A stretch of 24,237 nt of DNA from Prado023 sp964638055 (GTDB taxonomy: Bacteria; Actinomycetota; Actinomycetes; S36-B12; CAIYMF01): assembly GCA_964638055.1 (NCBI GenBank), contig CAZWXF010000038.1, forward strand, positions 1-24,237. The letters are read 5' to 3'. Both the position numbers and the translations under genes were made by a program. Positions 17,280-24,237 of the stretch are shown here, in pieces; positions within the stretch are counted from its first letter, which is position 1; every line of letters starts with the position of its first letter. The notes under the pieces were generated by a model, which was not told where the DNA came from, made no database searches, and was given only the letters and a program-made list of their open reading frames with translations.

Positions 17280-17285
17280 ACGCTA
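17280..17285 (-). promoter_or_regulatory. -10 hexamer TAGCGT of glgE
   Basis: On the minus strand TAGCGT fits TANNNT and ends 7 nt before the GTG at 17272. The divergent 78-nt region to 17350 must hold promoters for both glgE and the GH13 gene. Confidence 0.45.
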
Positions 17286-17350
17286 CTACCCGCAGGGCCG
17301 ACTGCGCCTGCTGATCGCCGGACGACGGACGGCCCTACGGAGGAGTGCCG

Positions 17351-19015
17351 ATGAGCGACGCGAGCTGGTGGCGGGGTGCCGTCTTCTACCAGATCTACCC
17401 CCGCTCCTTCGCCGACTCCGATGGTGACGGCGAAGGCGATCTGCGCGGAATCATCTCGCATCTCGATCACCTCATCGACCTCGGGGTGGACGCGATCTGG
17501 CTGAGCCCCTTCTACCCCTCGCCGATGGCCGACGGCGGTTATGACGTGGCCGATCCCCGTGCGGTGGATCCCCGCTTCGGCACGATCGAGGACTTCCAGG
17601 AGCTGGTCGGCGACGCCCATCGTCACGGCATCCGCGTCGTGGTGGACGTGGTTCCCAACCACGTCTCCGTGGCGCATCAGTGGTTCCAGGAGGCCCTGGC
17701 CAGCCCGCCCGGCAGTACGGCCCATGCTCGCTTCCACATCGTTGCGGGCCGCGGACAGTCCGGTGCAGAGCCGCCGAACAACTGGGTGGGCGTGTTCGGC
17801 GGCTCGGCTTGGACCCCCCTGCCCACCGGCGCGCACGACGACCAGGGGCGGCGCCTGTGGTACCTGCACCTGTTCGACACCTCCCAGCCGGACCTGAACT
17901 GGGAGAACCCCGAGATCCTCGCCGACTCGCTGGAGACCCTGCACTTCTGGCTGGGCCTCGGCGTGGACGGATTCCGCGTCGATGTCGCCTTCGGCCTCAA
18001 GAAGGACATGACCTACTCCGATCATCCCGATCCGCAGGCCGTCATCCACGCCATCCGCCTGGACCTCGCCGACGGGATCGTCCGGGACCCCGATCCCCGG
18101 GCGGTCCTGCTCACGGCACCCTTCTTCGACCGCGATGAGGTCCACGACGTCTACCGGCAGTGGCGAAGGGTCCTCGACGAGTACGAGGGCGACCGGATGG
18201 CGGTGGCAGAGGCCTGGGCCTACCCGGTCGAGCGGCAGATGGCCTACGCACGGCCCGACGAGCTGTCACAGGTGTTCAACTTCGACTTCCTGATCGTTCC
18301 CTGGGAGGCCGAGGCCGTGCGTCGCACGATCGCCTCGGTGCTGGAGTCGGTCGCCCTCGTCGGCGCCCCTCCCACGTGGGTGCTGAGCAACCACGACTCG
18401 CCACGCGTCGTGACCCGGCTCGGCGGGGGCGAGAGTGGCCGGCGCCGGGCTCGTGCGCTGGCCCATGTCGCGCACGCCCTTCCCGGGGGGGTCTATGTGT
18501 TCGCCGGCGAGGAGCTGGGGCTGCCTGACGCACCGATCCCCGATGACCGTCGCCAGGACCCGATCTGGTTGCGCAGCCAGGGCGCGGATCCGGGGCGCGA
18601 CGGGGCACGGGCACCCATCCCGTGGTCGGGCCAGGAGCCTCCGTACGGCTTCACGACGGCCGCGGACTCCTGGCTGCCGGCCCCGCCAGGCTGGGCCCAC
18701 CTCACGGTGGCGGCACAGAACCTCGAGGAGGACAGCACGCTGGCGCAGTACCGGCGGATGATCGACCTGCGGCACAGCCACCCCGCGTTCGTAGACCCGG
18801 ATGCATCGGTGGAGGTCACGGGGTTCGACCAGGTCGTCGTGCTGCGTCGCAAGGGACCGCGTGACCTCTGGTGCGTGCTCAACGCCTCCGCGGAGCCGGT
18901 TGCCGTGACCCTGCAGGCCGGAGATGCGGAGATCCTCGCGGCGTCCGAGCTGGGCGCGAGCCTTGCCGATGGCACCCTGCACCTACCGCTGGAGACTGCG
19001 GTCTGGCTCGGATAG
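17351..19015 (+). CDS. GH13 alpha-glucosidase (subfamily 30-like)
   Basis: A 554-residue cytoplasmic alpha-glucosidase expected to hydrolyse maltose or related alpha-glucosides. The conserved regions are DVVPNHVS (I), GFRVDVAFG with nucleophile Asp211 (II), VAEAW with acid/base Glu287 (III) and VLSNHDSPR with Asp349 (IV). QPDLNWENPE and the opening WWRGAVFYQIYPRSFADSDGDGEGDLRGI are typical of actinobacterial oligo-glucosidases. No signal peptide is present. ATG 17351 has GGAGGAG 5 nt upstream; the GTG at 17345 overlaps that site. It is divergent from glgE and on the same strand as the transporter operon 201 nt further on, whose imported sugars are a likely substrate. An alpha-1,6 or sucrose/trehalose preference cannot be excluded. 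Confidence 0.9.
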   Translation: MSDASWWRGAVFYQIYPRSFADSDGDGEGDLRGIISHLDHLIDLGVDAIWLSPFYPSPMADGGYDVADPRAVDPRFGTIEDFQELVGDAHRHGIRVVVDVVPNHVSVAHQWFQEALASPPGSTAHARFHIVAGRGQSGAEPPNNWVGVFGGSAWTPLPTGAHDDQGRRLWYLHLFDTSQPDLNWENPEILADSLETLHFWLGLGVDGFRVDVAFGLKKDMTYSDHPDPQAVIHAIRLDLADGIVRDPDPRAVLLTAPFFDRDEVHDVYRQWRRVLDEYEGDRMAVAEAWAYPVERQMAYARPDELSQVFNFDFLIVPWEAEAVRRTIASVLESVALVGAPPTWVLSNHDSPRVVTRLGGGESGRRRARALAHVAHALPGGVYVFAGEELGLPDAPIPDDRRQDPIWLRSQGADPGRDGARAPIPWSGQEPPYGFTTAADSWLPAPPGWAHLTVAAQNLEEDSTLAQYRRMIDLRHSHPAFVDPDASVEVTGFDQVVVLRRKGPRDLWCVLNASAEPVAVTLQAGDAEILAASELGASLADGTLHLPLETAVWLG

Positions 19016-19036
19016 TCACCCTGCGTCATGTCCCGG

Positions 19037-19078
19037 CTCCATGACCTGCACTCCATGACCTGCACTCCATGACCGGCA
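19037..19078. repeat. Three tandem 14-bp units
   Basis: CTCCATGACCTGCA occurs at 19037-19050 and 19051-19064, and as CTCCATGACCGGCA at 19065-19078. It lies between the alpha-glucosidase stop and the transporter promoter region, just before the operator-like dyad. Confidence 0.8.
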
Positions 19079-19087
19079 TGGGACAGG

Positions 19088-19110
19088 CTCGTTACCGAAT
19101 CGTTATCGAG
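19088..19110. promoter_or_regulatory. 23-bp operator-like dyad upstream of the transporter operon
   Basis: The left half CTCGTTACCGA (19088-19098) and the right half TCGTTATCGAG (19100-19110) form an inverted repeat with 9 of 11 positions matching around a central A at 19099. It is 107 nt before the binding-protein ATG. Such a site would suit a LacI- or ROK-type sugar repressor, but no regulator gene lies in the window. It is also A/T-richer than its surroundings. Confidence 0.4.
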
Positions 19111-19216
19111 CAGCATTGGACGCGCGCTGCAGCACATTGAATCCGGCGCCACCAGCCGCGAGTCTGGCCCGTGGTGGGTATCCCCGCCTCACCAGACCCC
19201 AAGGAGAGAGCGCTCC

Positions 19217-20578
19217 ATGCAAAGACGTACTCGAAGGCGCTGGCTGGCCGCCGCTGCGGGCGTGTCGTCCCTCGCCGTGGTCCTCAGCGGCTGCTCCAGC
19301 GATTCCGACGGCGAGACCGATGCGAGCGTGGACTGCTCCCAGTTCACCAAGTACGGGGATCTGACCGGCACGAGGGTCACCGTCTACACCTCGATCGTGG
19401 CTCCCGAGGATCAGCCCCACATCGACTCCTACAAGCCGTTCGAGCAGTGCACGCACGCCGACATCGTGTACGAGGGCTCGAAGGAGTTCGAGGCCCAGCT
19501 CAAGGTGCGGGTCAAGGCCGGCAACCCGCCCGACATCGCGTTCATCCCCCAGCCCGGCCTGCTGGGCACGCTGGTACGCGACGACAAAGCGGTCATCACT
19601 GCCCCGCCCGAGACCTCCGCGAACGTCGATGAGTACTTCGGCGCCGACTGGAAGGCCTACGGCACCGTAGACGGCACGTTCTACGCGGCACCGCTGGGCG
19701 CGAACGTGAAGAGCTTCGTGTGGTACTCGCCCAAGGCGTTCGCGGACAAGGGCTGGACCGTCCCCACCACGCTGGACCAGCTCAAGGAGCTGTCCAGCAC
19801 GATCGCTGGCACGGGCATCAAGCCCTGGTGCGTGGGCATCGGTTCCGGCGACGCCACGGGCTGGCCGCTGACGGACTGGATGGAGGACTTCATGCTGCGC
19901 ATGGAGGGCTCCGACGTCTACGACGACTGGGTATCCCACCGGATCCCGTTCAACGACTCCAGGGTCGCTGCCGTCCTCAACGCGGTCGGCGACTACACCA
20001 AGAACGACCAGATGGTCAACGGCGGCCTCGGCGACACCAGGTCCGTGGCCTCCACCACCTTCCAGGACGGGGGCATCCCGATCCTCAGCGGGCAGTGCGC
20101 CCTGCACCGGCAGGCGTCCTTCTACGCCGCCAACTTCTCGCCCGCGGGCGCGACGATCAGCGACGACGCCACCAAGGACAACAACGTCTGGGCCTTCTAC
20201 CTGCCCGCGGTGGACGATTCGACGCACCCCACGCTCGGTGGCGGGGAGTTCGTGGCGGCCTTCAGGGACGCGCCTGAGGTCAAGGCCTTCCAGACCTTCC
20301 TGTCCTCGCCGGAATGGGCGAACCAGAAGGCGAAGGACACTCCCGGCGGCGGGTGGGTGACAGCCAACACGGGCGCTGATCCCAACCTGTTCAACGGGAT
20401 CGACAGGCTGTCGGTCGACATCCTGCAGGACCCGTTGACGGAGTTCCGATTCGACGGTTCCGACCTGATGCCGGCGGCGGTCGGCCAGGGCACGTTCTGG
20501 AAGGGCATGACCGACTGGCAGACGGGCCAATCCACACAGGCCACGCTCGACTTCATCGAGCAGTCCTGGCCGAAGTGA
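19217..20578 (+). CDS. aglE: Alpha-glucoside-type ABC transporter substrate-binding lipoprotein
   Basis: A 453-residue extracellular solute-binding protein. The N-terminus has an Arg-rich start (QRRTRRRW), a hydrophobic stretch (9-23) and the lipobox LSGC with Cys26, so it is a lipid-anchored exported protein. The body resembles AglE-type binding proteins: VDGTFYAAPLGANVKSFVWYSPKAF, GIKPWCVGIGSGDATGWPLTDWMEDFMLR and IPFNDSRV. ATG 19217 has AAGGAG at 19201-19206, a slightly long spacing of 10 nt. It heads a likely operon of two permeases and a beta-glucosidase; a perfect stem-loop follows before the permease genes. Alpha-glucosides (maltose, sucrose, trehalose) are expected from the family, although the downstream GH1 gene raises the possibility of beta-glucosides. 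Confidence 0.9.
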   Translation: MQRRTRRRWLAAAAGVSSLAVVLSGCSSDSDGETDASVDCSQFTKYGDLTGTRVTVYTSIVAPEDQPHIDSYKPFEQCTHADIVYEGSKEFEAQLKVRVKAGNPPDIAFIPQPGLLGTLVRDDKAVITAPPETSANVDEYFGADWKAYGTVDGTFYAAPLGANVKSFVWYSPKAFADKGWTVPTTLDQLKELSSTIAGTGIKPWCVGIGSGDATGWPLTDWMEDFMLRMEGSDVYDDWVSHRIPFNDSRVAAVLNAVGDYTKNDQMVNGGLGDTRSVASTTFQDGGIPILSGQCALHRQASFYAANFSPAGATISDDATKDNNVWAFYLPAVDDSTHPTLGGGEFVAAFRDAPEVKAFQTFLSSPEWANQKAKDTPGGGWVTANTGADPNLFNGIDRLSVDILQDPLTEFRFDGSDLMPAAVGQGTFWKGMTDWQTGQSTQATLDFIEQSWPK

Positions 20579-20603
20579 CCAGATCCGTCTGAACGAGCGA
20601 CAG

Positions 20604-20637
20604 CTGTGGGCCGGGCAGCGTTCGGCCCGGCCCACAG
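20604..20637 (+). terminator. Perfect 13-bp intercistronic stem-loop between aglE and aglF
   Basis: CTGTGGGCCGGGC (20604-20616) pairs exactly with GCCCGGCCCACAG (20625-20637) around the 8-nt loop AGCGTTCG. There is no U-tract. It lies 25 nt after the aglE stop and 46 nt before the aglF start. It could stop most transcripts or protect the 3' end of the aglE message, giving more binding protein than permease. Confidence 0.75.
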
Positions 20638-20683
20638 GCACAATCCCGCCAGGTTGGACAGCAGCTGAGGGAGGCGCGGCGCG

Positions 20684-21643
20684 GTGAGTCCGTCCGAGAA
20701 GATCATCTCGATGTTCGCTGCACTGGCGATGTTCGCCGTGTTCATCTCGGTGCTGCTGTTCGCGGTCAGTCGGGTGCGTGGGCGGGCTGCCGAGCCCGCC
20801 CACGCCCTGGCCTTCGTCGGGCCGACCATGGTCATGATCGCGGTGGGGCTGGTCTACCCGGCCATCCTGACCACGATCGGCTCGTTCCGGGACGCCAGGA
20901 ACGAGCAATGGGTCGGCTTCGACAACTACGCGACGCTCTTCACCGAGCCGGTCTACCAGCGCGTCCTGGTCAACACGTTCGTCTGGGTGCTCATCGTGCC
21001 GGTCGCTGCTACGGCCATCGGGCTTCTCTATGCGGTGCTCGTGGACCGGACACGATCCGAGAACCTCGCCAAGGCCCTGGTGTTCATGCCCATGGCCATC
21101 TCGATGGTCGGCGCATCGATCATCTGGAAGTTCGTCTACGAGTACCGGCCGACGGGCTCGCCCCAGATCGGCCTGGCCAACCAGATACTCGTGTGGCTCG
21201 GTCTCGAGCCGTACCAGTTCATCATCACCGACCCCTGGAACACGTTCTTCCTGATCGTCGTGATGATCTGGATCCAGGCGGGCTTCGCGATGACGGTGCT
21301 GTCGGCCTCGATCAAGGCGATCCCCGACGACATCATCGAGGCTGCCAAGCTCGACGGGGTCTCCGCGTGGCAGATGTTCCGCCGCATCACCATCCCCAGC
21401 ATCCGTCCGGGCCTGATCGTGGTCCTCACGACGATCGGCATCGGGACGCTCAAGGTCTTCGACATCGTCCGGACGATGACGGGCGGCAACTTCAACACGA
21501 GCGTCATCGCCAACGAGTTCTACAACCAGGCCTTCCGGTACGACAACTCCGGGTTGGGCGCAGCCCTGGCCGTCCTGCTCTTCGTCCTGGTCCTCCCGAT
21601 CATCGGCTACAACATCGCCCAGCTGCGGAAGGCGAATCAGTGA
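20684..21643 (+). CDS. aglF: Alpha-glucoside-type ABC transporter permease (AglF-like)
   Basis: A 319-residue integral membrane permease of the MalF/AglF group. An extra N-terminal hydrophobic segment (about 8-28) precedes the usual set of six, beginning with ALAFVGPTMVMIAVGLVYPAIL split at about 42-62. WKFVYEYRPTGSPQIGLAN and IVVMIWIQAGFAMTVLSA are typical of AglF. The ATPase-docking EAA loop is EAAKLDGVSAWQMFRRITIP. The start is GTG 20684, with GGAGG about 9 nt upstream. Its stop shares one base with the next ATG (TGATG), so the two permeases are coupled. No ATPase gene is present; a shared MsmK-type ATPase encoded elsewhere is expected. Confidence 0.9.
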   Translation: MSPSEKIISMFAALAMFAVFISVLLFAVSRVRGRAAEPAHALAFVGPTMVMIAVGLVYPAILTTIGSFRDARNEQWVGFDNYATLFTEPVYQRVLVNTFVWVLIVPVAATAIGLLYAVLVDRTRSENLAKALVFMPMAISMVGASIIWKFVYEYRPTGSPQIGLANQILVWLGLEPYQFIITDPWNTFFLIVVMIWIQAGFAMTVLSASIKAIPDDIIEAAKLDGVSAWQMFRRITIPSIRPGLIVVLTTIGIGTLKVFDIVRTMTGGNFNTSVIANEFYNQAFRYDNSGLGAALAVLLFVLVLPIIGYNIAQLRKANQ

Positions 21644-22542
21644 TGTCCACCGTGGAGCAGGTTCCCGAGCAACCCCGGGTCATCAAGGCCACCGAGGGCG
21701 GCAGGGTGCTGCGCAAGAAGTCGATCTTCGCGACGCTCCTGGCCGCGCTCATCGCGATCCTGTGGACCATCCCGACCCTCGGGCTTCTCATCACGAGCTT
21801 CCGGCCCCAGATCGACGTCCTGAACTCCGGCTGGTGGACGGTCTGGAAGAACCCGAACTTCACCCTGGACAACTATCGGGAAGCCCTGTTCGGCGGCTCC
21901 ACCGCGCTGAGCACCTACTTCCTCAACTCGGTGGTCATCACGATTCCCGCGGTGGTCATCCCGATCTGCATCGCCTGCCTGGCTGCCTACGGATTCGCAT
22001 GGGTCCGGTTCCGGATCTCCGCGGCGCTGTTCGTCATCGTGTTCGCCCTGCAGATCGTCCCCATCCAGGTCACGATGATCCCGCTGCTGACGCTGTTCGT
22101 GGACGCCGGGCTCAACGGGACGTTCTGGCCTATCTGGATAGCCCACAGCATCTTCGCGCTGCCGCTGGCCATCTACCTGCTGCACAACTTCATGAGCGAC
22201 CTGCCCAGGGAGCTGTTCGAGGCGGCCAAGGTGGACGGGGCCGGGCACCTGACGATCTTCTTCAGGATCCTGCTCCCACTCATGCTGCCGGCGATCGCGG
22301 CATTCGGGATCTTCCAGTTCCTCTGGGTCTGGAACGACCTGCTCGTCGCTCTGACCTTCGGGGCGAGCCCGGAGGTCTCCCCGCTGACGGTGCGCGTGGC
22401 AGAGCTGTCCGGCACCCGTGGGTCGGCCTGGCACCTGCTGGCAGCAGGTGCGTTCATCGCCATGATCGTGCCGCTCATCGTGTTCATCTCGATGCAGCGC
22501 TACTTCGTCCGCGGGCTCCTCGCCGGATCAGTCAAGGGCTGA
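21643..22542 (+). CDS. aglG: Alpha-glucoside-type ABC transporter permease (AglG-like)
   Basis: A 299-residue membrane permease of the MalG/AglG group, partner of the preceding permease. A charged N-terminal tail of about 30 residues precedes the first membrane segment (FATLLAALIAILWTIPTLGL split at about 32-52). The EAA loop is EAAKVDGAGHLTIFFRILLP. The C-terminal end WHLLAAGAFIAMIVPLIVF followed by QRYFVRGLLAGSVKG is the family signature. ATG 21643 overlaps the aglF stop by one base; the adjacent in-frame GTG at 21640 is an alternative. The GH1 gene begins 3 nt after its stop. Confidence 0.92.
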   Translation: MSTVEQVPEQPRVIKATEGGRVLRKKSIFATLLAALIAILWTIPTLGLLITSFRPQIDVLNSGWWTVWKNPNFTLDNYREALFGGSTALSTYFLNSVVITIPAVVIPICIACLAAYGFAWVRFRISAALFVIVFALQIVPIQVTMIPLLTLFVDAGLNGTFWPIWIAHSIFALPLAIYLLHNFMSDLPRELFEAAKVDGAGHLTIFFRILLPLMLPAIAAFGIFQFLWVWNDLLVALTFGASPEVSPLTVRVAELSGTRGSAWHLLAAGAFIAMIVPLIVFISMQRYFVRGLLAGSVKG

Positions 22543-22545
22543 GGC

Positions 22546-23934
22546 GTGGGGTCTGCGGCAGAGCTGGCAGCCCTCCTGCCGGCTGGCTTCCAGATCGGTG
22601 TGGGCACGTCGGCATGGCAGGTGGAGGGTGCCTCCGCGAGTCGAGGGCGCACCATCTGGGACGACTTCGCGGCCACGCCGGGTGCGATCGTCGACGGGAC
22701 CACGGCTGACCCGGCCTGCGAGCAGGTGGCACGGGCCGAGTCCGACGCCGACCTGCTCGAGTGGCTGGGGGTGGACGCCTATCGCTTCTCCGCCTCCTGG
22801 GCTCGGGTCCGGCCCAGTGGGGAAGGGGATGTCAACGAGGCCGGCCTCGGCCACTACGACCGGCTCTGCGACCTGCTGCTGGCCCGGGGGATCACCCCCA
22901 ACGTCACGCTCTACCACTGGGATCTGCCCACTGAGCTGTACGCGGCGGGCGGGTGGCTCAATCCGGACACGGCGGGGCGCTTCGCCGAGTACGCCGAGGC
23001 GATGGCCCAGCGGCTCGGCGATCGCGTCGGCGCCTGGGCAACTCTCAACGAGCCCTGGTGCGCGGCGTTCCTCGGCCACGCTGCCGGTATCCACGCACCG
23101 GGCCGACGCGATCCCGCGGAGGCGCTCGAGGTCGCGTACCGACTCCTCGTGGGTCACGCCCACGGGCTGGCGGGCCTGCGGGCCGGGGGAGCCAGGAACG
23201 CGGGGATCGTCCTGAACCTCATGCCCACGTTCCCGTCCGAGGAGCATCGGGACGACACCCTCCTCCAACAGGCGGCCAGGCACGTCGACGGATTGCAGAA
23301 CTTCCTCTGGCTGGACGCGCTGGCAGGCCGGGGGCTCAACCGCGACGTGATCGCGAGCACAGCCTCCATCACTGACTGGTCGTTCGTGGACGATGCCGAT
23401 GCGGCCTCGGTCGGGGCGCCCATCGACTGGCTGGGGGTGAACTACTACACGGTGCAGCGACTGGCCCCGGCTGACGACTCCGCCGAGCACACCGTCGGCC
23501 AGGATTCATCGGCGCATCCCGGATGCCCGGCTGTCAGGTTCGCGCCGCGACCGCCCCTGACCACCATGGGCTGGGAGGTGAACCCCGCCGGGCTCACCAC
23601 GACGCTGACGAAGACGGCGGCGCGACTGCCCGGGGTGCCCCTGTGGGTGGCGGAGAACGGGATGGCATGCCCGGATGTCGTGGTCGACGGCCACGTCGAG
23701 GATCCGCAGCGCGTGGACTACCTCGGGCGGCACCTCGCCGCTGCTCTGGCGGCCCGTGATGCGGGAGTGGACCTGCGGGGCTACTACGCCTGGTCGCTGC
23801 TGGACAACATCGAGTGGGCCGAGGGCTGGCGCCAGCGCTTCGGCCTGGTGCACGTCGACCCCGTGACACAGCTGCGGACCCCGAAGAGCAGCGCGCTCTG
23901 GCTCCGGGAGCTGCAGGCGGCCCGACAACGATGA
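22546..23934 (+). CDS. GH1 family beta-glucosidase
   Basis: A 462-residue cytoplasmic glycoside hydrolase of family 1, which retains configuration and cleaves beta-glucosides such as cellobiose; some members take beta-galactosides. The acid/base is Glu169 in TLNEPW and the nucleophile Glu370 in VAENGM (usually TENG; Ala replaces Thr here). TSAWQVEGA (21-29), FSASWARVRP (81-90), YHWDLP (123-128), NYYT and YYAWSLLDNIEWAEGW complete the fold. At 58-62, CEQVA stands where many members have a histidine-rich DHYHR segment. The start GTG 22546 is 3 nt after the aglG stop, with GAGG overlapping that stop, so it is translated from the same mRNA. It takes the place that an alpha-glucosidase gene holds in classic agl operons. 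Confidence 0.92.
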   Translation: MGSAAELAALLPAGFQIGVGTSAWQVEGASASRGRTIWDDFAATPGAIVDGTTADPACEQVARAESDADLLEWLGVDAYRFSASWARVRPSGEGDVNEAGLGHYDRLCDLLLARGITPNVTLYHWDLPTELYAAGGWLNPDTAGRFAEYAEAMAQRLGDRVGAWATLNEPWCAAFLGHAAGIHAPGRRDPAEALEVAYRLLVGHAHGLAGLRAGGARNAGIVLNLMPTFPSEEHRDDTLLQQAARHVDGLQNFLWLDALAGRGLNRDVIASTASITDWSFVDDADAASVGAPIDWLGVNYYTVQRLAPADDSAEHTVGQDSSAHPGCPAVRFAPRPPLTTMGWEVNPAGLTTTLTKTAARLPGVPLWVAENGMACPDVVVDGHVEDPQRVDYLGRHLAAALAARDAGVDLRGYYAWSLLDNIEWAEGWRQRFGLVHVDPVTQLRTPKSSALWLRELQAARQR

Positions 23935-24237
23935 GCCTCTTGGCCGGGCCCCGGAACGGTCGCTGAACCCTTGGGCCGGGCCCCGGGAAAGGTCCCTGCA
24001 GGCGCCGAACCCGCCTTCCCGTTGCGGCTCATGACGTGCCCCATCACGGTGGAGACGCTGCGCGATCAGCCGACTGTGGCGGTGCGGTCGGGGGCCCGCA
24101 CGTTCCGCTGGACTCGAACGACCGAGGTCGTCCGCTCTGGTCCCCAGGCGTCCCCAGGCGTCCCCAGGCGTCCGCAGGTGGTCGCTGACAGTCCGCGGGG
24201 CGACATTCGCCCCGCTCGTGATCCCCTTCAGTGCCAG
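23935..24237. repeat. Gene-free tail with tandem GC-rich units after the GH1 gene
   Basis: Two similar ~31-bp units (23940-23970 and 23971-24001) share GGCCGGGCCCCGG cores that can fold back and may end the operon transcript. Four 10-bp units of TCCCCAGGCG, the last diverged, lie at 24141-24180. A perfect inverted repeat follows at 24195-24215. I see no convincing gene; an open frame from 24030 runs off the window edge but reads straight through the 10-bp repeats. Confidence 0.6.
24195..24215. terminator. Perfect 9-bp inverted repeat near the window end
   Basis: GCGGGGCGA (24195-24203) pairs exactly with TCGCCCCGC (24207-24215) around CAT. It may be a terminator for an operon on either side or an operator; the neighbouring gene is outside the window. 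Confidence 0.4.

Noticed and set aside
20908..21642. Upstream extension of aglG inside aglF
   Set aside because: It is an out-of-frame reading of aglF; ATG 21643 in the TGATG overlap is the family start.
24090..24140. tRNA T-arm-like sequence (GTTCGAGTCC on the minus strand)
   Set aside because: No matching T-stem, D-arm or acceptor stem could be built around it.
24030..24237. Partial gene running off the right edge
   Set aside because: The open frame crosses the 10-bp tandem repeat and a palindrome, lacks a ribosome site and shows no recognised family.

Overview
The window is high-GC DNA (G/C-rich third positions throughout) from an actinobacterium. This rests on GlgE, crotonyl-CoA carboxylase/reductase, an IcmA-type mutase, a WS/DGAT acyltransferase, the HipA-like kinase plus DUF3037 pair and several apparently leaderless GTG/ATG starts. 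Two 100-N gaps with duplicated flanks show it is a draft or metagenome scaffold. I cannot name the genus.

Layout. (1) 1-1482: an array of short palindromic intergenic repeats, then a two-gene unit of a HipA-like kinase and a DUF3037 protein (ATGA overlap). (2) 1614-2831: a small zinc-ribbon-like protein (minus) and an alpha/beta hydrolase (plus), divergent. (3) 3013-10333: an acyl-CoA module. Crotonyl-CoA carboxylase/reductase and methylmalonyl-CoA epimerase lie on the minus strand; acetyl-CoA acetyltransferase and the MeaB G-protein lie divergently on the plus strand. After a second copy of the palindromic repeat array and a SnoaL-like gene comes the large subunit of isobutyryl-CoA mutase (IcmA). 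(4) 10340-11898: a WS/DGAT acyltransferase split only by a false assembly gap. (5) 12022-12960: a thioredoxin-TPR protein (YbbN/CnoX type). (6) 13026-17272: glgE and glgB, overlapping by ATGA, for alpha-glucan synthesis from maltose-1-phosphate. (7) 17351-23934: a GH13 alpha-glucosidase, then a likely operon of an alpha-glucoside-type ABC transporter (binding lipoprotein and two permeases, no ATPase) and a GH1 beta-glucosidase.

How the genes fit together. Acetoacetyl-CoA thiolase, Ccr, epimerase, MeaB and IcmA join C2 units, reductive carboxylation of crotonyl-CoA and B12-dependent carbon-skeleton rearrangement. The other ethylmalonyl-CoA pathway enzymes and the B12-binding IcmB subunit are not here. 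The WS/DGAT protein is a plausible sink for acyl-CoA (storage lipid), and GlgE/GlgB make glycogen-like glucan. The last block imports and hydrolyses glucosides. The order epimerase - thiolase - thioredoxin/TPR - glgB - glgE matches, from memory, the neighbourhood Rv1322A-Rv1323-Rv1324-Rv1326c-Rv1327c of Mycobacterium tuberculosis, so this is an old actinobacterial backbone into which ccr, meaB/icmA, a SnoaL-like gene and WS/DGAT are interleaved.

I saw no CRISPR array, transposase, phage gene, rRNA or tRNA. The most noteworthy points are the two false gaps (collapsing the second restores an intact gene), a set of genes with a TANNNT hexamer 6-8 nt before the start and no Shine-Dalgarno, the epimerase with Gln at a metal-ligand position, a 23-bp operator-like dyad before the transporter operon, and a perfect 13-bp stem-loop between the binding-protein and permease genes.
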